A DNA stretch of 64,000 nt from Bacteroidota bacterium. GTDB taxonomy: Bacteria > Bacteroidota > Bacteroidia > 2-12-FULL-35-15. Shown in pieces: positions 7,457 through 17,210 of this stretch (position 1 is the first letter of the stretch; every line of letters begins with the position of its first letter). A program made the position numbers and the translations under genes. The notes under the pieces are model-generated. The model was not told where the DNA came from and searched no databases. It worked only from the letters and a program-made list of their open reading frames with translations. The stretch spans positions 62,001 to 126,000 of the forward strand of contig CANNHN010000004.1 in assembly GCA_947504725.1 (NCBI GenBank), in the 5' to 3' direction.

Positions 7457-8668
7457 GTGAAAGAAAAAATAAAATCTCTTGCCAAATCTTCATTGTCTGA
7501 AGTAATTGCTATTCGTAGGCATTTACATGCCAATCCCGAACTTTCCTTCGAGGAAATTAACACTTCAAATTATATTGCATCTAAACTTAAAGAATACAAT
7601 ATTCCTTTTCAACAAGGAATTGTAAAAACAGGAATTGTTGCATTGATTGAAGGGAAAAATCCCTCTAAGAAAGTAGTTGCTTTACGTGGAGATATGGATG
7701 CACTTCCTATTCTTGAAAAAAATACGGTCGATTATAAGTCAAAAAATGAAGGGGTTATGCATGCTTGTGGGCACGATGTTCACAGTTCTTCATTGTTAGG
7801 TGTTGCGAAAATATTGAATGAATTAAAAGGAGAGTTTGAAGGAACCATTAAATTGATTTTTCAACCAGGAGAAGAAAAATTACCTGGTGGTGCCTCTTTA
7901 ATGATTAAAGAAGGTGTTCTAGAAAATCCAAAACCAACAAGTATTTTTGCTCAACATGTTTTTCCAAGTATGGAAGTCGGCAAAGTTGGTTTTAGAACAG
8001 GAATGTACATGGCTAGTACAGATGAAATTTATGTGACTGTAAAAGGCAAAGGGGGGCATGCTGCGATGTCCAATGAATACAATAACCCTTTATTAATCGC
8101 TTCTGCAATTTTAATAGAGTTAAATAAGGCATTCATGATTCAGGCTCCTTCATTTTCTACTTTAGAGGGAGACAATGAAAGACCACCAAGAGTTTTAGCA
8201 TTTGGTAAAATTATTGGGAACGGAGCGACAAATGTGATTCCTGATGAAGTTAAGCTGGAAGGGACTTTTAGAACCATGGATGAAGTGTGGAGAAAAGAAG
8301 CACACATAAAAATGAAATCAATTGCGGAAGAGGTTGCAAAAAATATGGGCGGATCGTGTGATTTTGTTGTTGAACATGGTTACCCTTTTTTAGTGAATGA
8401 CGAAGCAACTACAAAAAAAGCTATAGCGGCTGCGGAAGATTATTTAGGTAAAGAAAATGTAGAAGAATTGCCATTGCGAATGACAGCAGAAGATTTTGCG
8501 TTTTTCTCACAACAAATACCTGCTTGTTTTTATCGATTAGGGACAGGCAATAAATCAAAAGGAATTACAAGTGGTGTTCATACTGCCACCTTTGATATCG
8601 ATGAACAAGCCTTGGAAATTGGCGTTGGTTTAATGGCTTGGTTGGCTGTAAATGAATTGAAAAGCTAA
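7457..8668 (+). CDS. M20 family amidohydrolase
   Basis: Cytoplasmic metal-dependent amidohydrolase of the M20D group (relatives of IAA-amino-acid, hippurate and N-acyl-amino-acid hydrolases). The start is GTG. Of 403 residues, the metal motifs are clear: LRGDMDALPI, HACGHDVHSS, FQPGEEKLPGG with the catalytic Glu pair, AQHVFPS, and MTAEDFAFF near the C-terminus. The lid/dimerisation domain lies at about 180-300 (VKGKGGHAAMS). It probably releases amino acids from N-acyl or N-acetyl amino acids, but the acyl group cannot be told from sequence. Its last bases overlap the remnant of a VOC gene, pointing to a deletion at its 3' side. Confidence 0.92.
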   Translation: MKEKIKSLAKSSLSEVIAIRRHLHANPELSFEEINTSNYIASKLKEYNIPFQQGIVKTGIVALIEGKNPSKKVVALRGDMDALPILEKNTVDYKSKNEGVMHACGHDVHSSSLLGVAKILNELKGEFEGTIKLIFQPGEEKLPGGASLMIKEGVLENPKPTSIFAQHVFPSMEVGKVGFRTGMYMASTDEIYVTVKGKGGHAAMSNEYNNPLLIASAILIELNKAFMIQAPSFSTLEGDNERPPRVLAFGKIIGNGATNVIPDEVKLEGTFRTMDEVWRKEAHIKMKSIAEEVAKNMGGSCDFVVEHGYPFLVNDEATTKKAIAAAEDYLGKENVEELPLRMTAEDFAFFSQQIPACFYRLGTGNKSKGITSGVHTATFDIDEQALEIGVGLMAWLAVNELKS

Positions 8669-8897
8669 ATATTTCCAACCTTCAAAAAATGATTATATGA
8701 TTAATTATCGGGTCGATAATCTGGAAGCAATGTTGAAAAAGTTAAAAGCAAACAAAGTAACAGTGCTTGATACAATTGAAACTTACGACTACGGAAAATT
8801 TCTTTACATACTAGATTGCGATAGCAATAAAGTAGTGCTTTGGGAGCCTGTTGATGGGTCTTTTACAAAGTTGTATGAAGGAAAAACGACAAAATAA
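8661..8897 (+). pseudogene. VOC/glyoxalase-family gene, N-terminal half lost
   Basis: The ATG-initiated frame 8697-8897 encodes 66 residues equal to the C-terminal half of a vicinal-oxygen-chelate protein (MINYRVDNLEAMLKKLK, then YDYGKFLYILDCDSNKVVLWEP, where the Glu is a metal ligand). The homology continues upstream of that ATG: reading the same frame back gives KYFQPSKNDY, which is what normally precedes this segment in the family, until a TGA at 8658. The N-terminal metal-binding repeat is absent and the 5' edge runs into the end of the amidohydrolase gene. I read this as a gene decapitated by deletion. A functional half-length homodimeric VOC protein is less likely since the start falls within a conserved strand. 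Confidence 0.7.
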
Positions 8898-8928
8898 AAA
8901 AAGCCTCTCAGTTACGAGAGGCTTTTTA
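8898..8928. terminator. Bidirectional terminator between the VOC remnant and recQ
   Basis: AAAAAGCCTCTC and GAGAGGCTTTTT form a perfect stem with an A run on one side and a T run on the other, so it can stop both the plus-strand amidohydrolase transcript and the convergent recQ transcript. Confidence 0.85.
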
Positions 8929-8946
8929 ATTATTCACAAACAAAAA

Positions 8947-11157
8947 TTAATTTCCGAATTCGCTCATAAATTTAATGTGCATCAATCGAACTTCTTCTTC
9001 AGTATATTCATCTTCTCCCAATTCTTTTAAGGCATCAGCAATTGAATCTGAATTTGATTCTTTGAAATAAGCCATTGCTTCTTCCTGTTTGTCGTCATCT
9101 ATAATATCATTTATATAATAACTGATATTGACTTTTGTTCCAGAGTGAACAATACTTTCAATCTCCATTATTAAATCCGACAAACTCAAGCCTTTTGCTT
9201 TTGCAACATCCTCTAAAGGCAGCTTTCTGTCGATGTTTTGAATGATATATACTTTTAATCCTGATTTGTTAACGATTGATTTCACTACCATATCCAATGG
9301 TCGTTCAATTTCGTTTTCTTCTACATATTTAGAAATTAAATCAAGAAATGCTTTTCCAAATTTTTGTGCTTTTCCTTGACCAACACCAGTAATGTTTACC
9401 AATTCATCCATTTTAATTGGATATTGAATCGCCATTTCTTCTAAAGAAACTTCTTGGAAAATTACGTAAGGAGGTAATTTTAATTTGTTGGCAGTTTGTT
9501 TTAACAAATCTTTTAATGCAGAAAACAAAACTGCATCTGCTCCTGATCCACCTTTTCCACCGCCTCCAGCTCCGTCATCATCATCTGTTTCCGTACCTTC
9601 GTAATCGTGATCTTTGGTTACCATCATACTATATGGTTTGTCCAAAAACTTTTCTCCTTCTTTGGTCACTTTCAATAATCCGTAATTTTCTACGTCTTTT
9701 GACATTAATCCAGAAACCAATGCTTGACGGAAAATAGCATTCCAATATTTTTCGTTCTTATCGTCCTCAGTTCCTTTTCCGAAACATTCTAATTCATTTT
9801 GTTTGTATGCTTTTACTGTAGATGTAATATTGCCTAATAGAATATTGATAACATCTTTTGTTTTGAATTTCTCTTTTACATCGGTAACCACTTCAATTGC
9901 CAATGCAATGTCATCCATTCCATCAAATTTTTGTTTCGGGTTACGACAGTTGTCGCACATGCCACCACATCCTTTTTCATCAAACTCTTCACCGAAGTAA
10001 TGCAATAAAAATTTTCTTCTGCAGCTAGATGTTTCAGCGTATGAAACCGTTTCAGTTAATAATTGCTTTCCAATTTCTTGCTCAGCAACAGGTTTGCCTT
10101 TCATAAACTTCTCTAATTTCACAATATCATCATGACTGTAAAAAGTAACACAATTTCCTTCTCCACCATCTCTTCCGCCACGACCAGTTTCTTGATAATA
10201 ACCTTCCAATGATTTTGGTATATCGTGGTGAATAACAAAACGAACATCGGGCTTGTCGATTCCCATTCCGAATGCAATGGTTGCAACAATTACGTCAATA
10301 TCTTCCATTAAGAAAGCATCTTGTGTTTTTGCTCTTTCTTTGGCTTCAAGTCCCGCGTGATAAGGCAATGCTTTAATTCCGTTTACTTGTAATGTTTGTG
10401 CAAGCTCTTCAACTTTCTTTCTGCTCAAACAATATACAATTCCCGATTTGCCTTGTTGTGTTTTTACGTATTTAATAATCTCTTTAATCACATTTACTTT
10501 CGGACGAACTTCATAATACAAGTTGGAGCGGTTGAAAGATGATTTAAAAAGATTGGCACTGCTCATGCCTAAATTTTTCTGAATGTCTTGTTGAACTTTT
10601 GGAGTTGCAGTTGCAGTTAATGCAATGATTGGAACCTTCCCTATTTCTTCAATGATTGGTCTTAGTCTTCTGTACTCGGGACGGAAATCATGTCCCCATT
10701 CTGAAATACAATGTGCTTCGTCAATCGCAAAAAAGGAAATTTTTATTTCGTTGAAAAATGCAATGTTATCTTCTTTGGTTAAACTTTCGGGAGCAACATA
10801 TAAAAGTTTTGTTTTTCCGTCAGTAATATCTTTTTTCACTTTCGTGATTTCAGCTTTTGTAAGAGATGAATTTAAAAAGTGTGCAATACCTTCTTCGTTT
10901 CCGAAATTGCGTAAAGCATCTACTTGATTTTTCATTAAAGCAATTAGTGGAGAAATAATAATTGCAGTTCCTTCGCTAACTAAAGCCGGTAATTGGTAGC
11001 ATAATGATTTGCCACCACCAGTCGGCATAATTACAAAGGTGTCTTTTCCTTCCATCAAACTTGCTATAATAGCTTCTTGAGGTCCTTTGAATTTTTTGAA
11101 TCCAAAATATTTCTGTAAGCAGTCTAGAAGAGATGTTTCAACATCGAGCGTTTTCAA
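8947..11157 (-). CDS. recQ: ATP-dependent DNA helicase RecQ
   Basis: A 3'-5' superfamily 2 helicase acting in recombination repair and fork rescue. In 736 residues: Walker [12 protein letters not shown] (Lys50), DEAH box 146-149 followed by the aromatic loop [10 protein letters not shown], motif [12 protein letters not shown], and the RecQ zinc site ([14 protein letters not shown] then CGGMCDNC, about 375-405). A winged-helix domain follows, then an HRDC domain (about 550-620). Between these is an acidic/glycine-rich linker ([19 protein letters not shown]). The protein extends about 120 residues past HRDC with a helical domain ([19 protein letters not shown]) seen in Bacteroidota RecQ proteins. 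It is divergent from the isomerase gene and stands alone. Confidence 0.96.
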   Translation of the reverse strand: MKTLDVETSLLDCLQKYFGFKKFKGPQEAIIASLMEGKDTFVIMPTGGGKSLCYQLPALVSEGTAIIISPLIALMKNQVDALRNFGNEEGIAHFLNSSLTKAEITKVKKDITDGKTKLLYVAPESLTKEDNIAFFNEIKISFFAIDEAHCISEWGHDFRPEYRRLRPIIEEIGKVPIIALTATATPKVQQDIQKNLGMSSANLFKSSFNRSNLYYEVRPKVNVIKEIIKYVKTQQGKSGIVYCLSRKKVEELAQTLQVNGIKALPYHAGLEAKERAKTQDAFLMEDIDVIVATIAFGMGIDKPDVRFVIHHDIPKSLEGYYQETGRGGRDGGEGNCVTFYSHDDIVKLEKFMKGKPVAEQEIGKQLLTETVSYAETSSCRRKFLLHYFGEEFDEKGCGGMCDNCRNPKQKFDGMDDIALAIEVVTDVKEKFKTKDVINILLGNITSTVKAYKQNELECFGKGTEDDKNEKYWNAIFRQALVSGLMSKDVENYGLLKVTKEGEKFLDKPYSMMVTKDHDYEGTETDDDDGAGGGGKGGSGADAVLFSALKDLLKQTANKLKLPPYVIFQEVSLEEMAIQYPIKMDELVNITGVGQGKAQKFGKAFLDLISKYVEENEIERPLDMVVKSIVNKSGLKVYIIQNIDRKLPLEDVAKAKGLSLSDLIMEIESIVHSGTKVNISYYINDIIDDDKQEEAMAYFKESNSDSIADALKELGEDEYTEEEVRLMHIKFMSEFGN

Positions 11158-11333
11158 TTCCTGTTTTTTTTAATTAATGATTATAATGAGATTATCTTTA
11201 AAATGTACTATTTTTATACCTTTATATATAGAAATCAACAAACAATCGTTTTCTAAATATCTAATGTAAATATATAATAAAAAATTGTTACACAGACAAA
11301 CATTTCTCTACTTTATTTTAAATACCCTACGAA

Positions 11334-12302
11334 GTGAATAAATCTATCGATAAAATAAAAGACCTAGCTATAACTACCTTAAATATTGAGGCAGATTCGG
11401 TTAGAAACCTCCAAAAATACATCAATGACGATTTTGTAGCTACCGTAAAGCTTATTTATGAGTCTAAAGGAAGAGTAGTTGTGACTGGCATTGGAAAGAG
11501 CGCAATTATTGCTCAAAAAATTGTAGCAACAATGAATTCAACAGGTACTCCATCCATTTTTATGCATGCTGCGGATGCCATTCATGGTGATTTAGGGACG
11601 ATACAAAAAGAGGATGTAGTTATTTGCATTTCTAAGAGTGGAAATACACCCGAAATAAAAGTGCTCGTTCCTTTATTAAAAACGGGTGGCAACAAATTAA
11701 TTGCTTTGGTTGGAAATATGGATTCATATTTAGCAAAGCAATCGGATTATGTTTTAAATTCTACTGTAGAAAAAGAAGCTTGTCCGAACAACTTAGCGCC
11801 AACTTCCAGCACAACAGCTCAACTCGCAATGGGTGATGCATTGGCTGTTTGTTTATTGGATTGCAGAGATTTTACCAGTAGCGATTTTGCAAAATATCAT
11901 CCAGGTGGAGCACTCGGAAAAAAACTATATTTGAAAGTAGGGGACATAGCATCACAAAATCAAAAACCAGTTGTGAAGCCAGATGATTCAATAAAGACAG
12001 TTATTATGGAGATTTCTTCTAAGCGATTGGGTGCGACTGCAGTAGTTGACAATGGAATTCTAGTTGGTGTAATTACAGATGGAGATTTGCGTAGAATGCT
12101 TGAAAAAACAGATGCAATTAGCTCTTTGAAAGCATCCGATATTATGAATAAAACTCCTAAACAAATCGAAGCAGGAGAATTGGCAGTAAATGCAATGCAA
12201 TTATTGGAGCAATATAATATTACACAACTTATAGTTACCGACAAAGGCAAATACCATGGCTTTGTTCATTTGCATGATTTGTTGAAAGAAGGAATTATCT
12301 AG
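11334..12302 (+). CDS. kdsD: KpsF/GutQ family sugar-phosphate isomerase (arabinose-5-phosphate isomerase)
   Basis: Converts ribulose-5-phosphate to arabinose-5-phosphate, the first step toward Kdo for lipopolysaccharide. The 322-residue chain has an N-terminal SIS domain (GKSAIIAQKIVATMNSTGTP, ISKSGNTPEI, and the family signature LAPTSSTTAQLAMGDALAV then FHPGG-like YHPGGALGKKL) and two CBS domains (about 205-322, with LGVITDGDLRR-type sequence GVITDGDLRRML and LHDLL). The start codon is GTG. Full length and intact residues make it probably active. It faces recQ across 176 bases of A/T-rich sequence and precedes a glycosyltransferase. Confidence 0.92.
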   Translation: MNKSIDKIKDLAITTLNIEADSVRNLQKYINDDFVATVKLIYESKGRVVVTGIGKSAIIAQKIVATMNSTGTPSIFMHAADAIHGDLGTIQKEDVVICISKSGNTPEIKVLVPLLKTGGNKLIALVGNMDSYLAKQSDYVLNSTVEKEACPNNLAPTSSTTAQLAMGDALAVCLLDCRDFTSSDFAKYHPGGALGKKLYLKVGDIASQNQKPVVKPDDSIKTVIMEISSKRLGATAVVDNGILVGVITDGDLRRMLEKTDAISSLKASDIMNKTPKQIEAGELAVNAMQLLEQYNITQLIVTDKGKYHGFVHLHDLLKEGII

Positions 12303-12392
12303 AAGTTATAAGGTTAGAAAGTTGAAATGTTTAAAGGTTAAAACTAATCAGAATATTAATGCAACTTTCGAACCTTTCAACCTTACAACTTT
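12303..12392. repeat. Imperfect inverted repeat, AAGTT-TAAGGTT type
   Basis: The 5' arm AAGTTATAAGGTT (from 12303) pairs with AACCTTACAACTT (to 12391) with one mismatch, and the flanking arms are loosely complementary too. It occupies nearly all of the 99-base gap between the isomerase and glycosyltransferase genes. Similar AACTTT/AACCTT-rich elements are frequent between Bacteroidota genes; it could act as an attenuator. Confidence 0.5.
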
Positions 12393-12401
12393 AAAACAAA
12401 A

Positions 12402-13118
12402 ATGAACCATATAGCAGCAATAGTCCCCGCTTATAATGAAGAGAAGGCAATTACAGCTGTTGTAAATGATATTCTTCAAACTGCTCAATCACAAAATCTA
12501 TCCATCACCGTTATTGTTGTCAACGATTGCTCTAAAGATTCTACTTTCGAAATTATTTCTAAATTAAATTGTATTGCATTGGACTTGCCAGTGAATTTAG
12601 GTATTGGCGGTGCTGTGCAGACAGGATTCAAATATGCTTTTGAAAATGGATTTGATTATGCTATTCAAATTGACGGTGACGGACAACATCCTGCATCAGA
12701 GATTCCAAAACTTATAAACGCGGCAAAAGAAAATAATTTAGATGTTGTAATTGGTTCGCGATTTATTTCTAAAGAAGGGTTTCAATCTTCGGCAGTCAGA
12801 CGAATGGGAATAAATTATTTTAAATGGCTGAATCGTTTTTTGGTGGGTGTTACTGTAAATGATAGTACTTCGGGCTTTCGGCTAATCAATAAAAAAGTTT
12901 TGGAAATAGTGAGCGACTATTACCCCGATGAATATCCGGAGCCGGAAGCAATCATTTTATATTCATTGAACAAATTAAAAATTGGAGAAGTTTCTGTAAG
13001 TATGAGAGAGCGCCAAGGGGGTGTTTCTTCTATTGGTGCAACATCTTCTATTTATTATATGTTTAAAGTTTCGTTGGCAATTTTTTATACATTTATAAGA
13101 ATCAAATTCAAAAAATAA
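12402..13118 (+). CDS. Family 2 glycosyltransferase (dolichol-phosphate mannosyltransferase-like)
   Basis: A 238-residue GT-A enzyme expected to transfer a sugar from a nucleotide donor to a polyprenyl phosphate or a glycan. Visible motifs: VPAYNEEKAI at the N-terminus, VVNDCSKD with the first Asp, GIGGAVQTGFKYA, the metal-binding IDGDGQHP, and GSRF. There is no C-terminal membrane domain, only a hydrophobic stretch at 220-235 (YMFKVSLAIFYTFI). The DUF2304 membrane protein follows four bases after its stop; this GT2-DUF2304 pair is a recurring arrangement in polysaccharide loci, suggesting that DUF2304 anchors or assists the enzyme. Product is unknown. Confidence 0.9.
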   Translation: MNHIAAIVPAYNEEKAITAVVNDILQTAQSQNLSITVIVVNDCSKDSTFEIISKLNCIALDLPVNLGIGGAVQTGFKYAFENGFDYAIQIDGDGQHPASEIPKLINAAKENNLDVVIGSRFISKEGFQSSAVRRMGINYFKWLNRFLVGVTVNDSTSGFRLINKKVLEIVSDYYPDEYPEPEAIILYSLNKLKIGEVSVSMRERQGGVSSIGATSSIYYMFKVSLAIFYTFIRIKFKK

Positions 13119-13122
13119 AATC

Positions 13123-13461
13123 ATGGCTAGAATTCAGATCATCGCAATTGCAATCAGTATATTGTTTTTGTTTTATATCGTCAGACTGATCATTAAAGGG
13201 AAGCTTCGTGAAGAATATTCTATAGTATGGATTGTGTGTACAGTTATTCTGGTACTCTTTTCTTTTTGGAGAGATGGCTTGGAAGTAGTTTCCAACTTGG
13301 TAGGAATTTTATCACCACCAAATTTGGTTTTTACTGCTGCGATTTTCGCCATCTTTATTTATTTACTTCACTTGAGTGTAGTGGTTTCTAAACTGCATTC
13401 ACAGAATAAACAATTAGCGCAGGATATTGCTTTATTGAAGGAGAAAATGGAGAAAAAGTGA
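13123..13461 (+). CDS. DUF2304 family membrane protein
   Basis: 112 residues with three predicted membrane helices (about 5-24, 34-50, 68-88) and a C-terminal coiled coil (LHSQNKQLAQDIALLKEKMEKK). The pattern GKLREEYSIVWIVCTVILVLF is characteristic of DUF2304. The family has no assigned activity but lies next to DPM1-like glycosyltransferases in many bacteria, as here (four-base gap), so it is probably a small membrane partner. End of the operon. Confidence 0.85.
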   Translation: MARIQIIAIAISILFLFYIVRLIIKGKLREEYSIVWIVCTVILVLFSFWRDGLEVVSNLVGILSPPNLVFTAAIFAIFIYLLHLSVVVSKLHSQNKQLAQDIALLKEKMEKK

Positions 13462-13511
13462 ATATGAAAATTTCTTTTTAATGAAAATTCTTGGATGTAA
13501 TAATTAATTTA

Positions 13512-13802
13512 TTAAATTAGAACATCAACAATCCTTCTGATAGGTATGAAAATTCCTGCTTTCAAAACAATATTCTTTTCACATGTTGCCCAAATTGTTG
13601 TTTCCACAACTTTTAATTCTTCCGAATCTCTGAAAAAGATCCGACATTTAATCTTCTCCATATTTCCAAGAATAGTTGCAACCTTTAATTTAATCAATAA
13701 ATTACTCACCTCCGTAGTTGATAATTGAATTTTTTCATTTGGAAACTTGCAATCTTTAATTGCATGTTTATCGACTAATGTTGCTTGAATTTCTTTTGTC
13801 AT
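13512..13802 (-). CDS. Conserved hypothetical protein, 96 residues
   Basis: Not recognised with confidence. I chose MTKEIQATLVDKH at 13802 as the start, because the upstream in-frame extension to 13853 looks random. The protein is soluble, mixed alpha/beta, with one cysteine pair far apart (Cys in IKCRIFF and WATCEKN), and ends with IPIRRIVDVLI. It resembles small Bacteroidota proteins that sit near signalling genes; a role is not evident. It lies downstream of the short membrane peptide on the same strand, separated by 60 bases, and could share its transcript. Confidence 0.55.
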   Translation of the reverse strand: MTKEIQATLVDKHAIKDCKFPNEKIQLSTTEVSNLLIKLKVATILGNMEKIKCRIFFRDSEELKVVETTIWATCEKNIVLKAGIFIPIRRIVDVLI

Positions 13803-13862
13803 AATTATAAGAATTTGTTTAAAGTTCCAATAGGTGATCAATAAAATATGCAATTGCTATCT

Positions 13863-13985
13863 TTAAAGAATATGAAAAACATACCGGCAACTAAAAGCGA
13901 CAAGAGTAATAACCACCACTACAATACCAGCATAGCCAGTCATTTTTAAATCTGATTCCTTATTTTTTTTGATTGAAGTTTTCAT
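13863..13985 (-). CDS. Predicted 40-residue single-helix membrane peptide
   Basis: The minus-strand reading frame MKTSIKKNKESDLKMTGYAG... ends at TAA (13863-13865). It has a positively charged N-terminus (five Lys in the first 14 residues) and one hydrophobic helix (about residues 19-31), so it would insert with the N-terminus inside. The sequence is short and could be chance, but the charge distribution is that of real small membrane peptides, and Bacteroidota carry many of these. It lies 125 bases beyond the end of the LytTR gene, on the same strand. Function unknown. Confidence 0.45.
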   Translation of the reverse strand: MKTSIKKNKESDLKMTGYAGIVVVVITLVAFSCRYVFHIL

Positions 13986-14110
13986 GATATTTTGTTTTTA
14001 AGGTTTATACACCTAGTTAAACGCAACAAAATATCAGAATTATAGAAATTCGAAGAAAGTATTCAAAATAGGGCAAAAAGAAAGAAAAATGTAGACGAAC
14101 GGAAATAATG

Positions 14111-14800
14111 CTACATAATATTTAACCGTTTATAAACTTCACTTTTATATGTTTTACCAATAGGTACAAGCTTTTCTCCAAAAGCGATAGTATCATCTTC
14201 AATGTCCTCAATTGCATCAAAACGAATAATATAAGACCGGTGAACCCTAATATAGTCAGGGTCTTTAAATCTATTTTCCATTTCCTTCATTGTCGAATGA
14301 ACAATATATTTTTTCCCATTACAATAAAGCGTTACATAATCGCCAATGCACTCAATAAGTTTTATTTCCTTTAGTAGGATTTTGACAATAGTTTTTCCAT
14401 CTTTTACGAAAACTATATTATCATTAAATTTAATTGTACTTTCTGTTGATGTTTTGTTTAAAACCTTTTTAACGGCAAGTGAAAAGTTTTCAAAATTGAT
14501 CGGTTTAACTAAATACCCTGAAACATTATATTTGAATGCTTCAATAGCGAAATCTTTGTGTGAGGTTGTAAGTATAACCTTAGGTAGTTTTTCAGCAAAG
14601 TAAGTGATGAATTCTATTCCTGTCATTTGAGGCATTTCAACGTCAAGAAATATCAAATCAATTTTATTCAATTTCAGAAATGAAATAGCCTCTGTTGCGT
14701 TTTCGAAGGAGTTTATTAGAGCTAGTCCCGGAAATTTTGCAATCAATTGTTGCAGAATATCCCTGGCCATTTTCTCATCATCTATAATTATACATTTCAT
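14111..14800 (-). CDS. LytTR-family response regulator
   Basis: A 229-residue two-component regulator: receiver domain 1-120 with phosphoacceptor Asp53 (IFLDVEMPQMTG), acidic pair DDE near residue 7-9, and Lys in LVKPINFE; then a LytTR DNA-binding domain (about 125-229) with KEIKLIECIGDYVTLY, STMKEMENRF, and YIRVHRSYII, the family signature. It begins four bases after the hybrid kinase stop, so the three genes H-NOX, kinase and regulator form one operon. LytTR regulators usually bind imperfect direct repeats upstream of target genes. Function follows from context: output of a nitric-oxide signal. Confidence 0.93.
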   Translation of the reverse strand: MKCIIIDDEKMARDILQQLIAKFPGLALINSFENATEAISFLKLNKIDLIFLDVEMPQMTGIEFITYFAEKLPKVILTTSHKDFAIEAFKYNVSGYLVKPINFENFSLAVKKVLNKTSTESTIKFNDNIVFVKDGKTIVKILLKEIKLIECIGDYVTLYCNGKKYIVHSTMKEMENRFKDPDYIRVHRSYIIRFDAIEDIEDDTIAFGEKLVPIGKTYKSEVYKRLNIM

Positions 14801-14804
14801 ATTT

Positions 14805-17207
14805 TTATTTTTTTAATTCTGTTTTCAATTCGGAATAGGCCAACTCACAGCTAAATTCAAGTTCAGTAACCATTTCTGGTAATAAATTTAAATGTTGCTT
14901 TTTTAGGCAATTTGATTCTATTTCCGTAACTTTTTTAATAAATAGTGGAGTGCCTATAAATGAGATTCGCCCTTTTAATTTGTGAGCAGATTCACTCATT
15001 TTTGGCCAGTCACCTTTATGCATTTCACGTTTTAGTTGACTTATAATTTCTGGAGTCTGTATCAGGAACTCTTCAATTAATTTTTCGAAAAAAGGTGTAT
15101 CGCCTGAGGCAACAGATTTAAGATAGGCCAAATCAATTACAGACACTCTTTCTGCATTGTTCTTAACTAATAAATCTTTAATTTTCTCTAATAATTCATT
15201 TTCTTGGAAAGGTTTGCTTAAGTATGCGTTCATTCCGATTTCAATGCATTTTTCTTTTTCTCCATTTAAAATATTTGCTGTCACTGCAATTATTGGCGTT
15301 TTTGAATTCGTACCTAATTTATTTTTTCTGATTGCCTCTGTTGTTTTATATCCATCTAAAATAGGCATTTGTAGATCCATTAGAATTAGGTCGTAGGAAT
15401 TTGTTTTTAATTTTTCAAGTGCAATTTTACCATTATCAGCTGTTTCAGTTTGGGCGCCATATTTCTCAAGCATTGAATTAGTGATCATTTGATTGAATTT
15501 GTCGTCTTCAACAACAAGTATCTTCTTTGATTTTAAGTCTACAGGAGTTGATTTTGAAATCTGGATTGCTGGTTTTTCGATATGTTCAATTATTTCGTAA
15601 GGAATAGTTACGAAAAATGTTGTCCCCAAACCTTCCTTACTCTTTACCTTTATTGTCCCTTTCTGAAGCTCAACCAAGTTTTTTACAATGGTTAATCCCA
15701 ATCCGGTTCCTGCTGAAAAATTACTAGTTTCTGAATTAACCTGAGAATATCTGTTGAAGATATTTGTTAGATTTTCTTCGGAAATTCCAATTCCGGTATC
15801 TTTAATTTCGATATTAATAAATTTTATCATCCCACTATTTTCCTCCATTGTTATCTTTATATCTATGTTGCCAGATTCGGTAAATTTTATTGCGTTATTT
15901 ACTAAGTTGAAAAGGATTTGCTTCAATCTGAAAGGATCTCCCGCAACATGATGTGTTTTTAAGAAATCATCTGTTCTTAAATTAAGTTTAAGATTTTTGT
16001 TTTCAGCCAAGTATTTCATTGAGTTGTAAACTTCATTTACAACTTTAAAAATGTCAAAAGGTAAAATTTGAAATTTAATTTTTTTTGCCTGAATTTTTTC
16101 GAAATCGAGAATGTCATTTACGAGATAGAGCAGATTTTCTGACGCAGTTTTAATAATCCCTAAGTATTCATTTTGTTTCCCTGATAAGTTTGTTTCAGCC
16201 AATAATCCTGTGATACCGGTTATAATATTTATTGGATTTCGTAATTCATGGCTCATATTCGCTAAGAACTGTTCTTTAGTTTTTTTAGAAATGATTGCTT
16301 CTTCTTTTGCATTTATTAGCTCAATTTCATTTTTCTTTCTTTGTGTAATATTTCTGTAAATCCATAAATGCCCATTATATTCATTGTCGGAAAAAATTGG
16401 AACAAAATCGCGTTCTAAGAAATCTCCATTTGCCAATTCTAATTCTTCATTCAAGACAAGGTCCTTGTTTGTCAGCGTTTTTTCTAATTGTTTTACAAAT
16501 AAATTAGGATTTTTAAAGTTATGTTTTGATTCCTCTGCAGATTTCTTGCAATCATAACCGATTAGTTGTTCTGGCTTCACTGGAATGTTCAATAATTCAC
16601 AAAATATTTTATTTGTTAATACAATTTTTCGTTCTTTATTTTCAAGCAAAATTCCACTTTGCATGTTTTGAATGAGTGCTGAAAATCTTTTATTGCTATA
16701 CTTTAATTCATATTCGGATTTTTCAATTTCTAATTTCTGTTTTTTGAGATTCTCAACAAGAGATAAAATGTCTTTCGACATGATTTCTTTATTGTTGATT
16801 AGCTGAATCATATCTGTAGTAGAGTCGTGAATTGCAAAATCTGGAATTGTGAGATTGAATTTAAGCAAGTCTTCAGGAGTGGTAATCCATGGACTACCTA
16901 TAAATATGATGTTATCGTTGCTTGATTTCAATATTTGGCCTCTGAATAGTATATCAGGGACTTTTTTTGAAATTAAAATTATTACTTGGTTACAATATTC
17001 TTGTATTGAATTAAATGTATAGGATACACTGAACGGTCTCTTAAACTCAAATTCATTTTTGAAATCGGAATTGACAATATTCGGAATAAGTTTTAAAATG
17101 CTATTTCCTGCAGAAACAATTTTCAGAGAATTATTAATTGCGAAATAAAATGGAAATAGTAGTGTTATTTCCGAATTATTAAAGGATATTTTATTTTGTT
17201 CACTCAT
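14805..17207 (-). CDS. H-NOX-associated hybrid histidine kinase (HNOBA, PAS, HisKA, HATPase, REC, Hpt)
   Basis: An 800-residue cytoplasmic kinase without membrane helices. Residues 1-140 form a heme-NO-binding-associated (HNOBA) domain: ITLLFPFYFAINNSLKI, ILFRGQILKS, and LTIPDFAIHDSTTDMIQL are typical. A coiled coil (150-175) leads to a PAS domain (about 175-295, SGILLENKERKIVLTN, ERDFVPIFSD). The HisKA His is about 320 (NMSHELRNPIN); the ATPase shows NLVNNAIKFT, DTGIGI and SAGTGLGLTIVKN. A receiver follows with Asp611 (LMDLQMP), then an Hpt domain with His742 (AHKLKG). This gives a full H-D-H relay to a final Asp, presumably that of the LytTR regulator. It starts three bases after the H-NOX stop, indicating that it is the H-NOX partner. 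Confidence 0.94.
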   Translation of the reverse strand: MSEQNKISFNNSEITLLFPFYFAINNSLKIVSAGNSILKLIPNIVNSDFKNEFEFKRPFSVSYTFNSIQEYCNQVIILISKKVPDILFRGQILKSSNDNIIFIGSPWITTPEDLLKFNLTIPDFAIHDSTTDMIQLINNKEIMSKDILSLVENLKKQKLEIEKSEYELKYSNKRFSALIQNMQSGILLENKERKIVLTNKIFCELLNIPVKPEQLIGYDCKKSAEESKHNFKNPNLFVKQLEKTLTNKDLVLNEELELANGDFLERDFVPIFSDNEYNGHLWIYRNITQRKKNEIELINAKEEAIISKKTKEQFLANMSHELRNPINIITGITGLLAETNLSGKQNEYLGIIKTASENLLYLVNDILDFEKIQAKKIKFQILPFDIFKVVNEVYNSMKYLAENKNLKLNLRTDDFLKTHHVAGDPFRLKQILFNLVNNAIKFTESGNIDIKITMEENSGMIKFINIEIKDTGIGISEENLTNIFNRYSQVNSETSNFSAGTGLGLTIVKNLVELQKGTIKVKSKEGLGTTFFVTIPYEIIEHIEKPAIQISKSTPVDLKSKKILVVEDDKFNQMITNSMLEKYGAQTETADNGKIALEKLKTNSYDLILMDLQMPILDGYKTTEAIRKNKLGTNSKTPIIAVTANILNGEKEKCIEIGMNAYLSKPFQENELLEKIKDLLVKNNAERVSVIDLAYLKSVASGDTPFFEKLIEEFLIQTPEIISQLKREMHKGDWPKMSESAHKLKGRISFIGTPLFIKKVTEIESNCLKKQHLNLLPEMVTELEFSCELAYSELKTELKK

Positions 17208-17210
17208 AAT

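Noticed and set aside
9417..9737. 106-residue plus-strand frame inside recQ
   Set aside because: Antisense to a conserved helicase region, Leu/His-rich shadow.
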